Positions 26,401 through 35,555 of a stretch of 55,791 bases of DNA are shown piece after piece. The position numbers and the translations under genes are program-made. Each line of letters starts with the position of its first letter. Positions within the stretch are counted from its first letter, which is position 1. A model generated the notes under the pieces. The model was not told the DNA's origin. It was given only the letters and a program-made list of their open reading frames with translations, and made no database searches. Origin of the DNA: an uncultured Prevotellaceae bacterium (lineage in GTDB: Bacteria > Bacteroidota > Bacteroidia > Bacteroidales > Bacteroidaceae); NCBI GenBank assembly GCA_902762325.1, contig CACWNV010000017.1, positions 1 through 55,791 on the forward strand. The letters are read 5' to 3'.

Positions 26401-27228
26401 AGATGCCTCTTTCCAGAAATCACGATTATAGGCATTAAGATGTCCTTCATAAAAACCAAACTTAGGTAACAACACGGGATTTCCTGTCAACTGATAATAG
26501 TCTCTTAACAATTCCTCGGGTGCTGAGTCAACCATCACAAAGATGTCTAAATAATCCGTGTTATGAGAGATACAGACCGCTTCTTTGTCTTTTTTACAAA
26601 AATCATACACTCCTGGCGAAAAGGTATGGCACAGAATGGCATAACCGGAAGTAGACCAATAGAACGGTGCGGGGGAGGATACTCCACCGTCTGTCCAACT
26701 ATTCGTATTCACAATCTCAATTGACTCTCCACGGTGAGAAAAGCGACCATTCTGAACACCACCTCCATAAAAATATTCACCGGGAACGGCTTTCCACGTT
26801 AACACATATCCATTCTTGCCAAACTCAATTTCTTTACTTTGCTGCAAGATTAGCTTATCACGCCGTGTATCTATAACCCTAAGTAAGCCATCGCTCTCGT
26901 TGACTACTACCATCACATCCGGTGTAGAGACAGAAAACATCGCTCCATCTTTTTTCACCTGTAGTCTTCCAACTGGTTTCCTTGGATTATCAACAAGAAT
27001 CTGAGCAGGTGGATCTGCAATCGGGTCTCTCAGCACTCCTCCATTATCATCCTTAAACAGACGGAAGATATTGTTGTCATAAAAATCTATGGTCAATGTC
27101 TTTCCATTCGCATAAAGCACCTCAACCGTCGACGGGTTAATGCTTCTAACATCATCTATGACATTGCCAGCCCATACACCTATATGAATAAATAAGGTTA
27201 TATACAAGAAAGCTAATCTTCTCTTCAT
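23458..27228 (-). CDS. Large secreted GH31 glycosidase with Fn3, F5/8C, dockerin-like and cohesin-like modules
   Basis: This 1256-residue exported enzyme has a signal peptide to about residue 20 (LFIHIGVWAG). A GH31 N-terminal beta-sandwich precedes the (beta/alpha)8 barrel (about 250-570), with nucleophile Asp407 in VLKTDVAWVG and acid/base Asp459 in IWTGDQTG. Later modules are the GH31 C-terminal beta domains (to about 820), a fibronectin type III fold (835-915), an F5/8C (CBM32-like) domain (930-1053), a dockerin-like pair of Ca-binding loops (PGDINQDGKIDDNDL and GDVNYNGIIDAQD, 1063-1112) and a cohesin-like beta domain (1133-1245). The LPNDGYATGYG loop (334-344), the 52-residue spacing of catalytic Asp residues and the F5/8C module suggest the alpha-N-acetylgalactosaminidase subfamily (GH31_18) rather than a plain alpha-glucosidase; this is a family-memory inference. 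It follows a small secreted protein gene by 13 bp and precedes lemA by 11 bp. Confidence 0.85.
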   Translation of the reverse strand: MKRRLAFLYITLFIHIGVWAGNVIDDVRSINPSTVEVLYANGKTLTIDFYDNNIFRLFKDDNGGVLRDPIADPPAQILVDNPRKPVGRLQVKKDGAMFSVSTPDVMVVVNESDGLLRVIDTRRDKLILQQSKEIEFGKNGYVLTWKAVPGEYFYGGGVQNGRFSHRGESIEIVNTNSWTDGGVSSPAPFYWSTSGYAILCHTFSPGVYDFCKKDKEAVCISHNTDYLDIFVMVDSAPEELLRDYYQLTGNPVLLPKFGFYEGHLNAYNRDFWKEASDEKRGVLFEDGKYYEESQKDNGGIKESLNGELEGSYQFSARAVIDRYKKHDMPLGWVLPNDGYATGYGQTETIDGNIANLKRFGDYAHEQGVEIGLWTQSNLHPVPDVSALLQRDIVKEVRDAGVRVLKTDVAWVGAGYSFGLNGIADVAQVMPYYGNAARPFIISVDGWAGTQRYAGIWTGDQTGGEWEYIRFHIPTYIGAGLSGIGNITSDMDGIFGGRNVAVNVRDFQWKTFSPMQLNMDGWGSNAKYPHALGEPAASINRSYLKLKSMLLPYTYSVSYQAIGGLPLIRAMFLDYPNRYTYGKATRYQYMYGPYFLVAPIYQETNADANGNDLRNGIYLPEGKWIDYFDGKTYEGNRVINSFDAPIWKLPVFVKLGAIIPMSNPSNNPSEIDPTQRIYEVYPSEELTSFIEYDDDGKTDAYLKGEYTLTRIESKVEKNRAVITINPTEGEFEGMQKSKATKVIVNLAKKPKKVIVRIDGKKTFADWDFVEAPELNRFATPGSDFAHIHIQKNPQLIVNVGSTSVYNRLSVEVLGYEFLPMFNKSEDNLTTARAGILSAPKVKASEISAYSLTPSWDDVEGADYYEILFDSMLYSTIRATSLTFNDLQPESDYHFSVRAVGGDRVSEWTELNATTSADPYQFALRGVTAICTAEDMPGLEIGHLFDFAEKGELWHTHYNKKAVPFDMTIDLHATANVDRIDYVPRENAGNGTILKGSLSVSLDGKTWGEPTAFSWTRNNMVKTQFLSSQPVRYLKLHVDEAVGDFGSGAELYVYYQAGSKIQIPGDINQDGKIDDNDLTSYLNYTGLRRGDSDFDGYVSKGDVNYNGIIDAQDISEVATRLDGGVYGGNHGELCGQISMISDKQVYRPGEEIILTVTGKQMQEINALSMIIPYNESEMQFVSIEPKAVSEMKNMTNDRLHSNGDKVLYPTFVNIGNQHTLADDAELFVIHFKALRPVNTKTLKMNGMLVDKSLNTKNF

Positions 27229-27241
27229 GGTAACATGTGAT

Positions 27242-27679
27242 TTAATTACTTCCTTTTTCTTTTTTCCTAAAGACTAGTTTAGAAGGAATTTTCACCCATT
27301 TCCTGTTGACAGCTATCTTAATCGTACTTCCCTGTTCTTGCTTGAGAACATAACTGCCGTCTTTTTCATAGGTAAGAGTTGCCGTCAGGTCCTCAGACCC
27401 ATAATCATTGATAATGGATATCTTGGCTTTCGTACCATTCACCTCTGCATCTGTGATAATCCACTTGCGATTGTCGCGCTTGGCTCCAAAGAATCCTGGT
27501 ACATTCCCAAAGACATCCTCCTGTCCCTCGACTTGTACATTGTTAGTATAAAAGTCCATATCTATCCAGACTTGATATTCCTCATTTTCAATAATCCCTT
27601 TGAAAAACGTACTATCAGCTTGTGCATACGTCAAAGTAGGAAATATCAAACAAATAATAATAAATATCGTTTTTTTCAT
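27242..27679 (-). CDS. Small secreted protein of unknown function
   Basis: From the start at 27679 the protein has 145 residues and begins with a signal peptide (KKTIFIIICLIFPTLTYAQ). The frame is open for 25 more hydrophobic codons (to 27754), but those would put a second hydrophobic stretch before a complete signal, so the internal start is chosen. The mature part is beta-rich with no recognised domain (EYQVWIDMDFYTNNVQVEGQ; SIINDYGSEDLTATLTYE) and ends in a basic tail. A TATCTTTG -7 element on the minus strand lies at 27702-27709, without a clear -33 box. It is probably the first gene of the operon with GH31, lemA and DUF2207. Confidence 0.6.
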   Translation of the reverse strand: MKKTIFIIICLIFPTLTYAQADSTFFKGIIENEEYQVWIDMDFYTNNVQVEGQEDVFGNVPGFFGAKRDNRKWIITDAEVNGTKAKISIINDYGSEDLTATLTYEKDGSYVLKQEQGSTIKIAVNRKWVKIPSKLVFRKKEKGSN

Positions 27680-27814
27680 AATTACACATATTTTATATAT
27701 GCAAAGATAAATGTTTTGAATCAATAATAACATCCCAATAAGCAAAAAAAACATACTTCCATCGTTATTTTTTGTTTTTTTTTGTAATTTTGTAGCCGTT
27801 TATATAAACTCGTT

Positions 27815-29485
27815 ATGATAGCTAATAGAATTTTCCCTGACTACATATTTGAAAGCAGTTGGGAAGTATGCAATAAAGTTGGAGGTATTTATACTGTTCT
27901 TTCTACACGTGCAAAGACATTACAAGATAAGATTAAAGACCGGATTTTATTTATTGGTCCCGATTGTTGGCACGAAAAGACATGCCCGTATTTTACTGAA
28001 GATGATACTTTGTTGAGTGACTGGCGTGAAGCAGCACAAGAAAGCGGATTGTTTTTTAAGGTAGGAAGATGGAATATCCCAGGAGAACCAATTGCCATTT
28101 TAGTTGATTTTGAACCCTATTTCGAGAAAAAGGACGAAATATATGGAAAACTCTGGGAGAAGTTTCAGGTAGATAGTCTTCATGCCTATGGCGACTATGA
28201 CGAGGCTTCTATGTTTTCCTATGCTTCAGCATTGGTGGTTGAGAGCTTCTATCAATTCTATCTTGATGATTCCAAGAAGGTGATTTATCATGGTAATGAA
28301 TGGATGACTGGTCTGGGACTATTGTATATCAATGACAAGTTGCCCCAGATAGCAACAATGTTTACAACACATGCAACAAGCATAGGAAGAAGCATTGCCG
28401 GTAACAACAAGCCTCTCTACGATTATCTTTTTGCATATAATGGTGACCAGATGGCTGGTGAACTCAATATGCAAAGCAAGCATTCAATAGAGAAACAGAC
28501 CGCCTGGCATGTTGACTGTTTTACCACGGTAAGCGAAATAACGGCAAATGAATGTAAAGAATTACTTGATAAGCCTGTCGACTTTGTCTTGCCGAATGGT
28601 TTCGAGGATAATTTTGTTCCCAAAGGAAATACATTTACCCAAAAACGCAAAAAGGCAAGAAAACGTCTCTTGGAAGTTGCTAATGCTTTGTTGGGAACAG
28701 ATCTTGATGATGAAACATTGATTGTGTCAACAAGTGGCAGATATGAGTTCCGCAATAAGGGGGTTGACGTGTATATTGAAGCAATGAATCGTTTGCTTCG
28801 TGACAAATCCCTGAAAAAAACGGTATTGGCATTCATTGAAGTTCCCGGATGGGTTGGTGAGCCGCGTCAAGATTTGATGAATCGACTCAATAGCGGTAAG
28901 AAATACGACACTCCCTTAGAGGTTCCTGAGATTACCCATTGGCTCAACAATATGAGTCACGATAATGTATTGGGTATGCTAAAGTTCCTTGATATGCATA
29001 ACACGAAGAATGACAAGGTGAAACTGATTTTCTTACCGTGTTATCTTACTGGAGACGATGGTATCTTGAACATGTCCTATTATGACATCGTATTAGGGAA
29101 TGACCTGTGTATTTATCCTTCATATTATGAACCATGGGGGTATACACCACTTGAAGCCATAGCATTTAAAGTACCATGCATTACAACAGACCTTGCCGGC
29201 TTTGGCTTGTGGGCAAATAGTGTCAAGGGAGGATATAGTGAAATCATTGACGGTGTAAAAGTGATACACCGCACAGATTATAATTACTCTGAAGTAGCAG
29301 ATATTATTAAGGAGACTGTTTCTGCCTATTCACAGATGAGTAAGACTGAGATTACGAAGGCGCGTTCGAATGCAGGCACGCTTTCTAAGAAAGCTTTATG
29401 GAATAAGTTTATTGAGTATTATTATGATGCTTATGATTTTGCATTACGCAATGCAATGAAAAGAGCTAATAATGAAACTATCTAA
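27815..29485 (+). CDS. Glycogen synthase, GT3 family
   Basis: The 556-residue protein starts with [21 protein letters not shown], the eukaryote-like GT3 glycogen synthase N-terminus (K-V-G-G-I loop for the nucleotide sugar). It also carries [17 protein letters not shown]-type and [21 protein letters not shown] segments, the latter holding the catalytic Glu region. It transfers glucose from a nucleotide sugar to growing alpha-1,4-glucan in the cytoplasm. Bacteroidetes commonly use this GT3 form instead of bacterial GlgA (GT5). A TAATTTTG -7 box lies at 27785-27792, but the -33 region is a poor T-rich match. It precedes the alpha-glucan phosphorylase gene by 26 bp in the same orientation, so synthesis and breakdown enzymes are paired. 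Confidence 0.92.
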   Translation: MIANRIFPDYIFESSWEVCNKVGGIYTVLSTRAKTLQDKIKDRILFIGPDCWHEKTCPYFTEDDTLLSDWREAAQESGLFFKVGRWNIPGEPIAILVDFEPYFEKKDEIYGKLWEKFQVDSLHAYGDYDEASMFSYASALVVESFYQFYLDDSKKVIYHGNEWMTGLGLLYINDKLPQIATMFTTHATSIGRSIAGNNKPLYDYLFAYNGDQMAGELNMQSKHSIEKQTAWHVDCFTTVSEITANECKELLDKPVDFVLPNGFEDNFVPKGNTFTQKRKKARKRLLEVANALLGTDLDDETLIVSTSGRYEFRNKGVDVYIEAMNRLLRDKSLKKTVLAFIEVPGWVGEPRQDLMNRLNSGKKYDTPLEVPEITHWLNNMSHDNVLGMLKFLDMHNTKNDKVKLIFLPCYLTGDDGILNMSYYDIVLGNDLCIYPSYYEPWGYTPLEAIAFKVPCITTDLAGFGLWANSVKGGYSEIIDGVKVIHRTDYNYSEVADIIKETVSAYSQMSKTEITKARSNAGTLSKKALWNKFIEYYYDAYDFALRNAMKRANNETI

Positions 29486-29511
29486 TTAAATACAATACAA
29501 TTTTAGATTTT

Positions 29512-32076
29512 ATGAAGATTAAAGCAGATTATGCTAATGCTCCTCAATGGAAAGAACTGACCATTAAGTCAAGACTTCCAGAGCAGCTCCAGTGTTTGGA
29601 TGAATTGGCTCACAATATGTGGTGGGCTTGGAATTATGAGGCTCGTGATTTGTTCAAAGATTTGGACGAAAGCTTGTATGAAGAAGTAGGACACAATCCT
29701 GTAATGCTATTGGAGCGTTTAAGTTACGATCGCAAAGAAGCTCTTGTAAAAGACAAGAGTGTCATGAAAAAAGTAAAAGATGTATATGCTAAATTCCGTG
29801 CATATATGGATGTGAATCCTGATGCGACTCGTCCGTCTGTGGCCTATTTTAGTATGGAATATGGCCTCAATCAGGTATTGAAAATATATTCTGGTGGTCT
29901 CGGAATGTTAGCCGGAGACTATTTGAAAGAAGCATCTGACAGTAATGTAGACATGTGTGCTATTGGCTTTTTATACCGTTTTGGCTACTTCAGACAGAGC
30001 CTGAGTATGGATGGTCAGCAGATTGCAAATTATGAAGCACAGAACTTCAATTCACTTCCTATTGAACGTCAGTTGGATAAGGATGGCAACCCATTGGTCG
30101 TAGAAGTTCCTTATATGAACTATATGGTTCATGCCTATGTATGGCGTGTAAATGTAGGACGTATCAAACTCTATCTCCTGGATACTGACAACGAAATGAA
30201 CTCAGAGTTTGACAAGCCTATTACTCATGCGTTATATGGTGGCGACTGGGAGAACCGCTTGAAACAGGAAATCCTTCTGGGTATTGGCGGTATGCTTACC
30301 TTGAACAAGTTAGGAATTAAAAAGGATATCTATCATTGTAATGAGGGACATGCTGCATTATGCAACTTACAGCGTCTTTGTGATTATATCAAGACTGGAT
30401 TAACCTTCAATCAGGCTCTTGAACTTGTTCGTGCCTCTGGCCTCTACACATGTCACACACCTGTACCTGCCGGACATGACTACTTTGACGAGGGTATCTT
30501 CGGAAAATACATGGGTGGTTATCCTGCTATGCTTGGTATTTCTTGGGACGAGTTTATTGGAATGGGACGTACAAATCCTGATGATAAGGGTGAGAAGTTC
30601 TCAATGTCTACATTTGCCATCAATACTTGTCAGGAAGTAAACGGTGTAAGTATGCTTCATGGATGGGTAAGTCAGAAGATGTTTGCTCCAATATGGAAAG
30701 GTTATTATCCTGAGGAGAATCATGTTGGCTATGTGACCAACGGTGTTCACTTCCCATCATGGGCTGCTACAGAGTGGCGTAAGCTTTATGACAAGTATTT
30801 TGACAAGAGCTTTATGAGCGACCAGAGTAATGAAGAGATTTGGCATGCTATTTATAATGTGCCCGATGCTGAGATCTGGAAGACTCGTATGGCCCTTAAA
30901 CAGAAGCTGATTACATACATCCGTGAGAAGTTTACAGAGACATGGCTGAAAAATCAGGGTGACCCGTCACGTGTGGTTTCACTGCTCGAACGTATCAACC
31001 CCAATGCTCTGATGATAGGTTTCTGCCGTCGTTTTGCTACTTACAAGCGTGCACACTTGCTGTTTACAGATTTGGAGCGCCTCAGTAAGATTGTCAATGA
31101 CCCAGAACGTCCGGTATTGTTCTTCTTCTCTGGAAAGGCACATCCTGCAGATGGTGCTGGTCAGGGACTTATCAAGAAAATTTTTGAGATTTCCCAGCGT
31201 CCTGAATTCCTTGGAAAGATTATTTTCCTTGAGGACTATGACTTCCAACTCGCTCGTCGTCTTGTTTCCGGTGTTGACATCTGGATGAACACACCAACTC
31301 GTCCTTTAGAGGCTTCTGGCACTTCAGGTGAAAAAGCTGAGATGAATGGTGTTGTCAACCTCTCTGTTCTTGACGGATGGTGGGTTGAAGGATATCGTAA
31401 AGGTGCTGGATGGGCTCTTCCACAAAAGCGCACTTATGAGAACCAAGGCTATCAGGATGAACTCGATGCAGCTACAATCTACTCTTTGTTAGAGAACGAG
31501 ATTATACCTCTTTATTATAACAAAGACAAAAAGACTGGTTTCAGCCCAGAGTGGATTAAGGTTGTAAAGAATTCAATTGCAACAATTGCTCCGCATTACA
31601 CAATGAAACGCCAGCTTGATGATTACTATAGTAAGTTCTATTGCAAGGAAGCAGCTCGTTTCAAGAAGCTTGCTGCTGACAATAATCGTCTTGCTATTGA
31701 AATCGCTCAATGGAAAGAAATCGTTGCTGAGCGTTGGGATGCAATCCAGGTTGTCTCAAAGAATGATGACTTTATTACCAATGGCGGTGAAACTGGTAAG
31801 AAATATGTTCTTCAATATGTCATTGATGAACAGGGATTAAATGATGCAATCGGACTTGAATTGGTCATTTTGAAAAACGATCAGAGCAAGAGTGATCATG
31901 TTGTTAATAGCATTCACCCATTCAAGATGGTAAAACAAGAAGGTAATTTGTACACATTTGAAGTAGAGCTTGAACCTGATAAGGCTGGTTCTTACAAGAC
32001 TTGTGTTCGTATGTATCCTAAACATGATTTCCTGCCCCATCGTCAAGACTTTGCTTATGTTAAATGGCTTGATTAA
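29512..32076 (+). CDS. glgP: Alpha-glucan (glycogen) phosphorylase
   Basis: The 854-residue protein begins with a DUF3417-like N-terminal domain (about 1-120, [17 protein letters not shown]), then the phosphorylase fold of the TIGR02094 'alpha-glucan family phosphorylase' type. The PLP-binding Lys is residue 608 in [20 protein letters not shown]-like content appears as [17 protein letters not shown], and [14 protein letters not shown] matches the family. It removes glucose-1-phosphate from storage glucan using phosphate. A C-terminal beta segment of about 120 residues (from about 730) follows the catalytic part. The gene follows glycogen synthase and is ended by a strong terminator at 32102. 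Confidence 0.94.
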   Translation: MKIKADYANAPQWKELTIKSRLPEQLQCLDELAHNMWWAWNYEARDLFKDLDESLYEEVGHNPVMLLERLSYDRKEALVKDKSVMKKVKDVYAKFRAYMDVNPDATRPSVAYFSMEYGLNQVLKIYSGGLGMLAGDYLKEASDSNVDMCAIGFLYRFGYFRQSLSMDGQQIANYEAQNFNSLPIERQLDKDGNPLVVEVPYMNYMVHAYVWRVNVGRIKLYLLDTDNEMNSEFDKPITHALYGGDWENRLKQEILLGIGGMLTLNKLGIKKDIYHCNEGHAALCNLQRLCDYIKTGLTFNQALELVRASGLYTCHTPVPAGHDYFDEGIFGKYMGGYPAMLGISWDEFIGMGRTNPDDKGEKFSMSTFAINTCQEVNGVSMLHGWVSQKMFAPIWKGYYPEENHVGYVTNGVHFPSWAATEWRKLYDKYFDKSFMSDQSNEEIWHAIYNVPDAEIWKTRMALKQKLITYIREKFTETWLKNQGDPSRVVSLLERINPNALMIGFCRRFATYKRAHLLFTDLERLSKIVNDPERPVLFFFSGKAHPADGAGQGLIKKIFEISQRPEFLGKIIFLEDYDFQLARRLVSGVDIWMNTPTRPLEASGTSGEKAEMNGVVNLSVLDGWWVEGYRKGAGWALPQKRTYENQGYQDELDAATIYSLLENEIIPLYYNKDKKTGFSPEWIKVVKNSIATIAPHYTMKRQLDDYYSKFYCKEAARFKKLAADNNRLAIEIAQWKEIVAERWDAIQVVSKNDDFITNGGETGKKYVLQYVIDEQGLNDAIGLELVILKNDQSKSDHVVNSIHPFKMVKQEGNLYTFEVELEPDKAGSYKTCVRMYPKHDFLPHRQDFAYVKWLD

Positions 32077-32101
32077 TATTAACAGTTTTATTATTTATAT
32101 T

Positions 32102-32134
32102 ATGAGTCTGGCATGATGTCAGACTCATTTTTTT
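32102..32134 (+). terminator. Terminator of the glycogen genes
   Basis: A 9-bp perfect stem (ATGAGTCTG at 32102-32110, complement at 32120-32128) with a 9-nt loop is followed by seven or more T residues, 26 bp after the phosphorylase stop codon. Confidence 0.85.
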
Positions 32135-32150
32135 ATTAAAAGGAACATAT

Positions 32151-32244
32151 AGAAAGGGCATGCGTATGGAGACACATGCCCTTTCTCAACCCCCTAAGCC
32201 ACTGCTTTTTTTGGGGGGGGACTCAAACATCCTCTCGGATGTTT
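32151..32244. repeat. Two strong hairpins flanking C- and G-runs in the intergenic region
   Basis: The first hairpin is a perfect 12-bp stem (AGAAAGGGCATG at 32151-32162, complement at 32175-32186). It is followed by a C-run (32190-32194) and an eight-G run (32213-32220) that could pair. The second is an 8-bp stem (AAACATCC at 32225-32232, complement at 32237-32244) with a 4-nt loop. Neither has a T-tract. On the minus strand a TACATTTG -7-like box at 32295-32302 could transcribe the block leftward. No reading frame is seen between 32077 and 32721. Confidence 0.55.
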
Positions 32245-32445
32245 AGAGTTGTTTTACATTCGTGTTAGATTTAAGATCTTTAATATTTATGTTGCAAATG
32301 TACAAAGTTTATTTGAAAGAAAATGCTTTTTCAACAAGAAGTTTGTTCCGAAAAATGTTAAATTTGGAACAAAGGCATAATTAATCATTGCATCTTGAAG
32401 CAAGCACACCCATGCTGCCCAACTTGCCTTACTTGACAACACTAC

Positions 32446-32482
32446 AAAAAAGAATAGCATCTTATCTCACGACAAGATGCTA
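32446..32482 (-). terminator. Leftward hairpin with T-tract
   Basis: A 9-bp stem (TAGCATCTT at 32455-32463, complement at 32474-32482) with a 10-nt loop is followed on the minus strand by TTCTTTTTT. It is a second leftward terminator beyond the one at 32547, so it may serve read-through from the polysaccharide operon or a separate short RNA. Confidence 0.55.
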
Positions 32483-32546
32483 ATTAGTTAACTCAACTTT
32501 TTGTTTTTTGTATACCATACTCTCACGAGCATTAGCACACATGACT

Positions 32547-32572
32547 AATAAAAAAACTCATCGGATGATGAG
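32547..32572 (-). terminator. Terminator of the surface-polysaccharide/trmB operon
   Basis: On the minus strand CTCATC pairs with GATGAG across a 4-nt loop (32557-32572) and is followed by a run of T (32556 down to 32547). It lies 150 bp after the trmB stop codon. Confidence 0.7.
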
Positions 32573-32721
32573 ATATCTTGAGAGGCTAAGCCTGACTCAT
32601 CAATGTAACCTTTTTGTTTACGCTTGTGCAAAAATACACTAAAAAACTGAAGTGGCAAAATATTTAAGAAATATTATAAACTTATTCGTTCCTTTTCTTA
32701 AATTCCATCCATTTTCGATAG

Positions 32722-33492
32722 TTATTTGCCAACTATTTTACCACTTCTTTTAGGACGATGGTAACTACGGTATTCATCCAATGGGATTTCAACCTCAGGT
32801 TCTGTCAGCTGTGATGCTTTTGGCAAACGAAATTTCAAATACTTTATACTAAGATTTCTTTCTATCCACATTGATTCATAATAAGTCTGAATAGACAGAA
32901 CCTTTTTAGTAGAATCATCAATATCATCTGAATGATATAAATCCTCTGTCCGATAAAGAACTTCCAGATTATTCTTATCAACAAGGAAATTTGTATATGT
33001 ATACAAGAAATTGGAGTCTGTTTTTAGATGTACAATACCATTATCAACTAAAAAACGCCGGTAGCGTTCTAAGAAGAAAGTTGAAGTCAAGCGCTTATGA
33101 ACATTCTTCATTTGGGGATCGCAAAATGTCAACCAGATTTCACTTACCTCATCTACGCCAAAGAAACGGTCTATCAATTCGATGTTTGTGCGCAGAAAAG
33201 CAACATTCTTCATTTCTTTTTCAGTAGCTTCCTTTGCTCCCGTCCACATTCTTGCTCCTTTAATGTCTACTCCAATAAAATTGACATCGGGCATCATCCG
33301 GGCAAGCCCAACGGTATATTCCCCTTTTCCACATCCTAATTCAAGGACAATTGGATTTGAATTACCAAAATACTGTTCATTCCATTTGCCTTTCATCTCA
33401 AAAGGCTTATCTTCTATAACGGAAAATGGATACTGGAAAACATTCTTAAATGTCTCCATTTCTGCAAACTTTTGTAATTTTCCTTTTCCCAT
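32722..33492 (-). CDS. trmB: tRNA (guanine-N7-)-methyltransferase
   Basis: The 256-residue Rossmann methyltransferase forms m7G46 in tRNA. The SAM motif is [16 protein letters not shown] (about 49-64), followed by [13 protein letters not shown]. The family motif appears as [16 protein letters not shown], where most relatives have a Pro instead of Cys in [16 protein letters not shown] completes the active-site region. It is the last gene of the leftward polysaccharide operon, 7 bp after the GT4 gene, an unexpected housekeeping partner that may simply share the transcript. Confidence 0.94.
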   Translation of the reverse strand: MGKGKLQKFAEMETFKNVFQYPFSVIEDKPFEMKGKWNEQYFGNSNPIVLELGCGKGEYTVGLARMMPDVNFIGVDIKGARMWTGAKEATEKEMKNVAFLRTNIELIDRFFGVDEVSEIWLTFCDPQMKNVHKRLTSTFFLERYRRFLVDNGIVHLKTDSNFLYTYTNFLVDKNNLEVLYRTEDLYHSDDIDDSTKKVLSIQTYYESMWIERNLSIKYLKFRLPKASQLTEPEVEIPLDEYRSYHRPKRSGKIVGK

Positions 33493-33499
33493 TCTATAT

Positions 33500-34612
33500 T
33501 TAAGATTTATTATTCCTATTATTAAATGCCTTAATTAACTGACTTGCACAATACTGATATGATAATTTGTCCCTATAATCAACACATCTGTTTACATAGT
33601 AATCGTTATTAGTCACAATTCTTTCAATCTCAGCACTGCCCCACTCATCCTTTACTATGCCCAGGTCGTTAGCTATAATGGTATATTTATTTGTTGGTAC
33701 TGAATTAGTTAACACAGGCGTACCGCTAACAATACTTTCTGGGATTGACACCATATTATTATCCTGGAATGTATCTATGAGCATAGCCATCGACTCACTA
33801 AGATAGACTTTCAATTCATCATGACCGAGGAACCCCACAAAAACGACATTCTTACTTAAATGCAGCTCAGCAACCAGTTCTTTTAATGTATCTTCCAATG
33901 GTCCTCTACCTATTATATAGAGTTTATAAGCACTATTTTCTTCAGATAATTCTACAAACTGCTTGAACTTACGAATAATAGACTGAATGTTTTTTCTTGG
34001 GATAAGTTGAGATATAACGACAAATTGTTTGTTTTTCGTTTTTGATGCCACAAATCTATCAATGTTCACCCCATGTTCTACTACAATGTCCGATACATTT
34101 TTACAATGCTTTGAAATAAAGGACTTGGCAGCAACTGAGCGTGCAACGACAAACGTGGACTTAAAGTACTTTGGAACAACAAAATCATACCATATTCTTG
34201 ACGGGATTCTACAGAACTTCCTCGGGTATACTGCCAGTTCATGCCATACTACAAGTTTCTGATTGCAAATACATGAAGCAAACAATGACGGAAAGGAAAA
34301 TATCTCACTCGAAACCACCATATCATAGTTCTTCTGGTTATCCTTAAGGAATTTCCGAAGTTCTTTTGAAAACGGTATAACTGACGGAGAAAAAACTCGT
34401 TTGTAACATGAATGGAAGAAAAGAACTTCGAAATCATAATCTTCACTATCCGTCGGCCGATAATCATCAGCAGCAACAAGAGTAACCTCATGCCCCAATT
34501 CTTTAAATCCCAGGCACACGCTATAAATCATCGTATCCTTGATGGTCTTGACTTTTGGAATACGATAATTATCAGCAGTAAATAAAATAGAATTCAAGAT
34601 TAATACTTTCAT
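33500..34612 (-). CDS. Glycosyltransferase family 4 (GT-B)
   Basis: The 370-residue protein has the two-Rossmann GT-B plan. The N-terminal half includes [13 protein letters not shown] and [13 protein letters not shown]. The linker region [12 protein letters not shown] and the C-terminal nucleotide-sugar half follow, with [26 protein letters not shown] and [15 protein letters not shown], in which the Glu contacts the donor ribose. It is a retaining transferase that would add one sugar to the lipid-linked repeat unit. The donor cannot be read from sequence. It sits between licD (6 bp) and trmB (7 bp). Confidence 0.85.
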   Translation of the reverse strand: MKVLILNSILFTADNYRIPKVKTIKDTMIYSVCLGFKELGHEVTLVAADDYRPTDSEDYDFEVLFFHSCYKRVFSPSVIPFSKELRKFLKDNQKNYDMVVSSEIFSFPSLFASCICNQKLVVWHELAVYPRKFCRIPSRIWYDFVVPKYFKSTFVVARSVAAKSFISKHCKNVSDIVVEHGVNIDRFVASKTKNKQFVVISQLIPRKNIQSIIRKFKQFVELSEENSAYKLYIIGRGPLEDTLKELVAELHLSKNVVFVGFLGHDELKVYLSESMAMLIDTFQDNNMVSIPESIVSGTPVLTNSVPTNKYTIIANDLGIVKDEWGSAEIERIVTNNDYYVNRCVDYRDKLSYQYCASQLIKAFNNRNNKS

Positions 34613-34618
34613 CGCAAA

Positions 34619-35419
34619 TTAATCTAAGATGGCCGCCTGAATATTATGATTAACTCTTTTCTCAACTGGAGGAAGTTCCATATAATTACCATATATTTTC
34701 TTAAGGAATAAATCCACATCCTTAGGAGCATAGTAATCCCTGCCTTCAAATTGTACTACTGATAATGGAAAAAGATCTTTTTCATTCATGATTTCTTTCA
34801 GCCCATATCCCCAGACTATATTACCTATATACCCTGTGTTCTTAGACTGACTTTGTGCCAGTTTAGACATTTTATTTCCAAAGTAATATGGCCCGATCTG
34901 ATGAAGGACAGATGTGACAATTCTCTTTAGTCCACGAATAAAACGATTAGAGCCTCTTACTTCTTCGATACAGCTGACTTCTAATAAGAAACTATAAAAA
35001 TGGATTTTCTTAATCAACCATTTCTGTTTCCATTCCTGATCACTTCCTATATCATCCAAAGGGAATATATCCATCCACAAATACTTTCGTAGAGAAGTGT
35101 TTGAATTGGTGATAACAACTTTCTTATTCTCTAACTTGGTGAAAGGATACGGGGAATTTGATTCGTTTAACCCTTTGACTATATATTCTTCAGGTAACGG
35201 ATCTTTCAATATCAATTGATGAAAACGCATGTAATCTTCACGAGGCATAGAGACGTCTACATCATCATCCCATGGTATAAAACCTTTATGCCGTACTGCT
35301 CCTAACAATGCGCCATATCCTATAAAGTATCTCAAATTGTGCTTCCTACAATAAGAATCAAAAACTGACAATATTTGTATCAGCACTTCTTTTTGTTCTG
35401 CATCAGATAAAACTTTCAT
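34619..35419 (-). CDS. LicD-family phosphotransferase
   Basis: From the start at 35419 the protein has 266 residues. The longer frame to 35509 would be translated through the 22-bp repeat array, so the inner MKVLSDAEQKEVLIQIL start is preferred. LicD signatures are RYFIGYGALLGAVRHKGF and IPWDDDVDVSMPREDY, holding the metal-binding Asp cluster, and a later KLENKKVVIT. LicD proteins transfer phosphorylcholine or another phospho-group to glycans. A phosphodiester decoration of the surface polysaccharide is therefore likely. No choline kinase or cytidylyltransferase genes (licA, licC) are in the window, so the donor is unknown. Confidence 0.85.
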   Translation of the reverse strand: MKVLSDAEQKEVLIQILSVFDSYCRKHNLRYFIGYGALLGAVRHKGFIPWDDDVDVSMPREDYMRFHQLILKDPLPEEYIVKGLNESNSPYPFTKLENKKVVITNSNTSLRKYLWMDIFPLDDIGSDQEWKQKWLIKKIHFYSFLLEVSCIEEVRGSNRFIRGLKRIVTSVLHQIGPYYFGNKMSKLAQSQSKNTGYIGNIVWGYGLKEIMNEKDLFPLSVVQFEGRDYYAPKDVDLFLKKIYGNYMELPPVEKRVNHNIQAAILD

Positions 35420-35453
35420 GCCAGATATTAGTTGATAGTTTCTTTCTGTTGTG

Positions 35454-35534
35454 ATAAAAATACATTTAGTCTGCGTAAACGATACATTTAGACAGCCTAA
35501 ACGATACATTTACACATCAAAAACAATATGTTTA
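35454..35534. repeat. 22-bp-period array inside the polysaccharide operon (before licD)
   Basis: Units start at 35454, 35476, 35498 and 35520. The middle two have an identical 15-base core TAAACGATACATTTA; the outer two are degenerate (4-5 mismatches). Reading the minus strand, the core TAAATGTATCGTTTA plus spacer matches the glf-upstream unit TAAACGTATCGTTTA plus spacer at 19 of 22 positions, in opposite orientation. The array lies 35 bp upstream of the licD start codon and 21 bp after the preceding acyltransferase gene. Confidence 0.75.
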
Positions 35535-35555
35535 TGAATTCCATATCTCATACCT

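Noticed and set aside
32590-32640. Hammerhead ribozyme, suggested by UGAUGAGUC on the minus strand
   Set aside because: The required GAAA core element and the third stem are missing.
35420-35509. Extended N-terminus of the LicD protein
   Set aside because: The extra 30 codons translate the 22-bp repeat array, and LicD similarity begins at the inner start.
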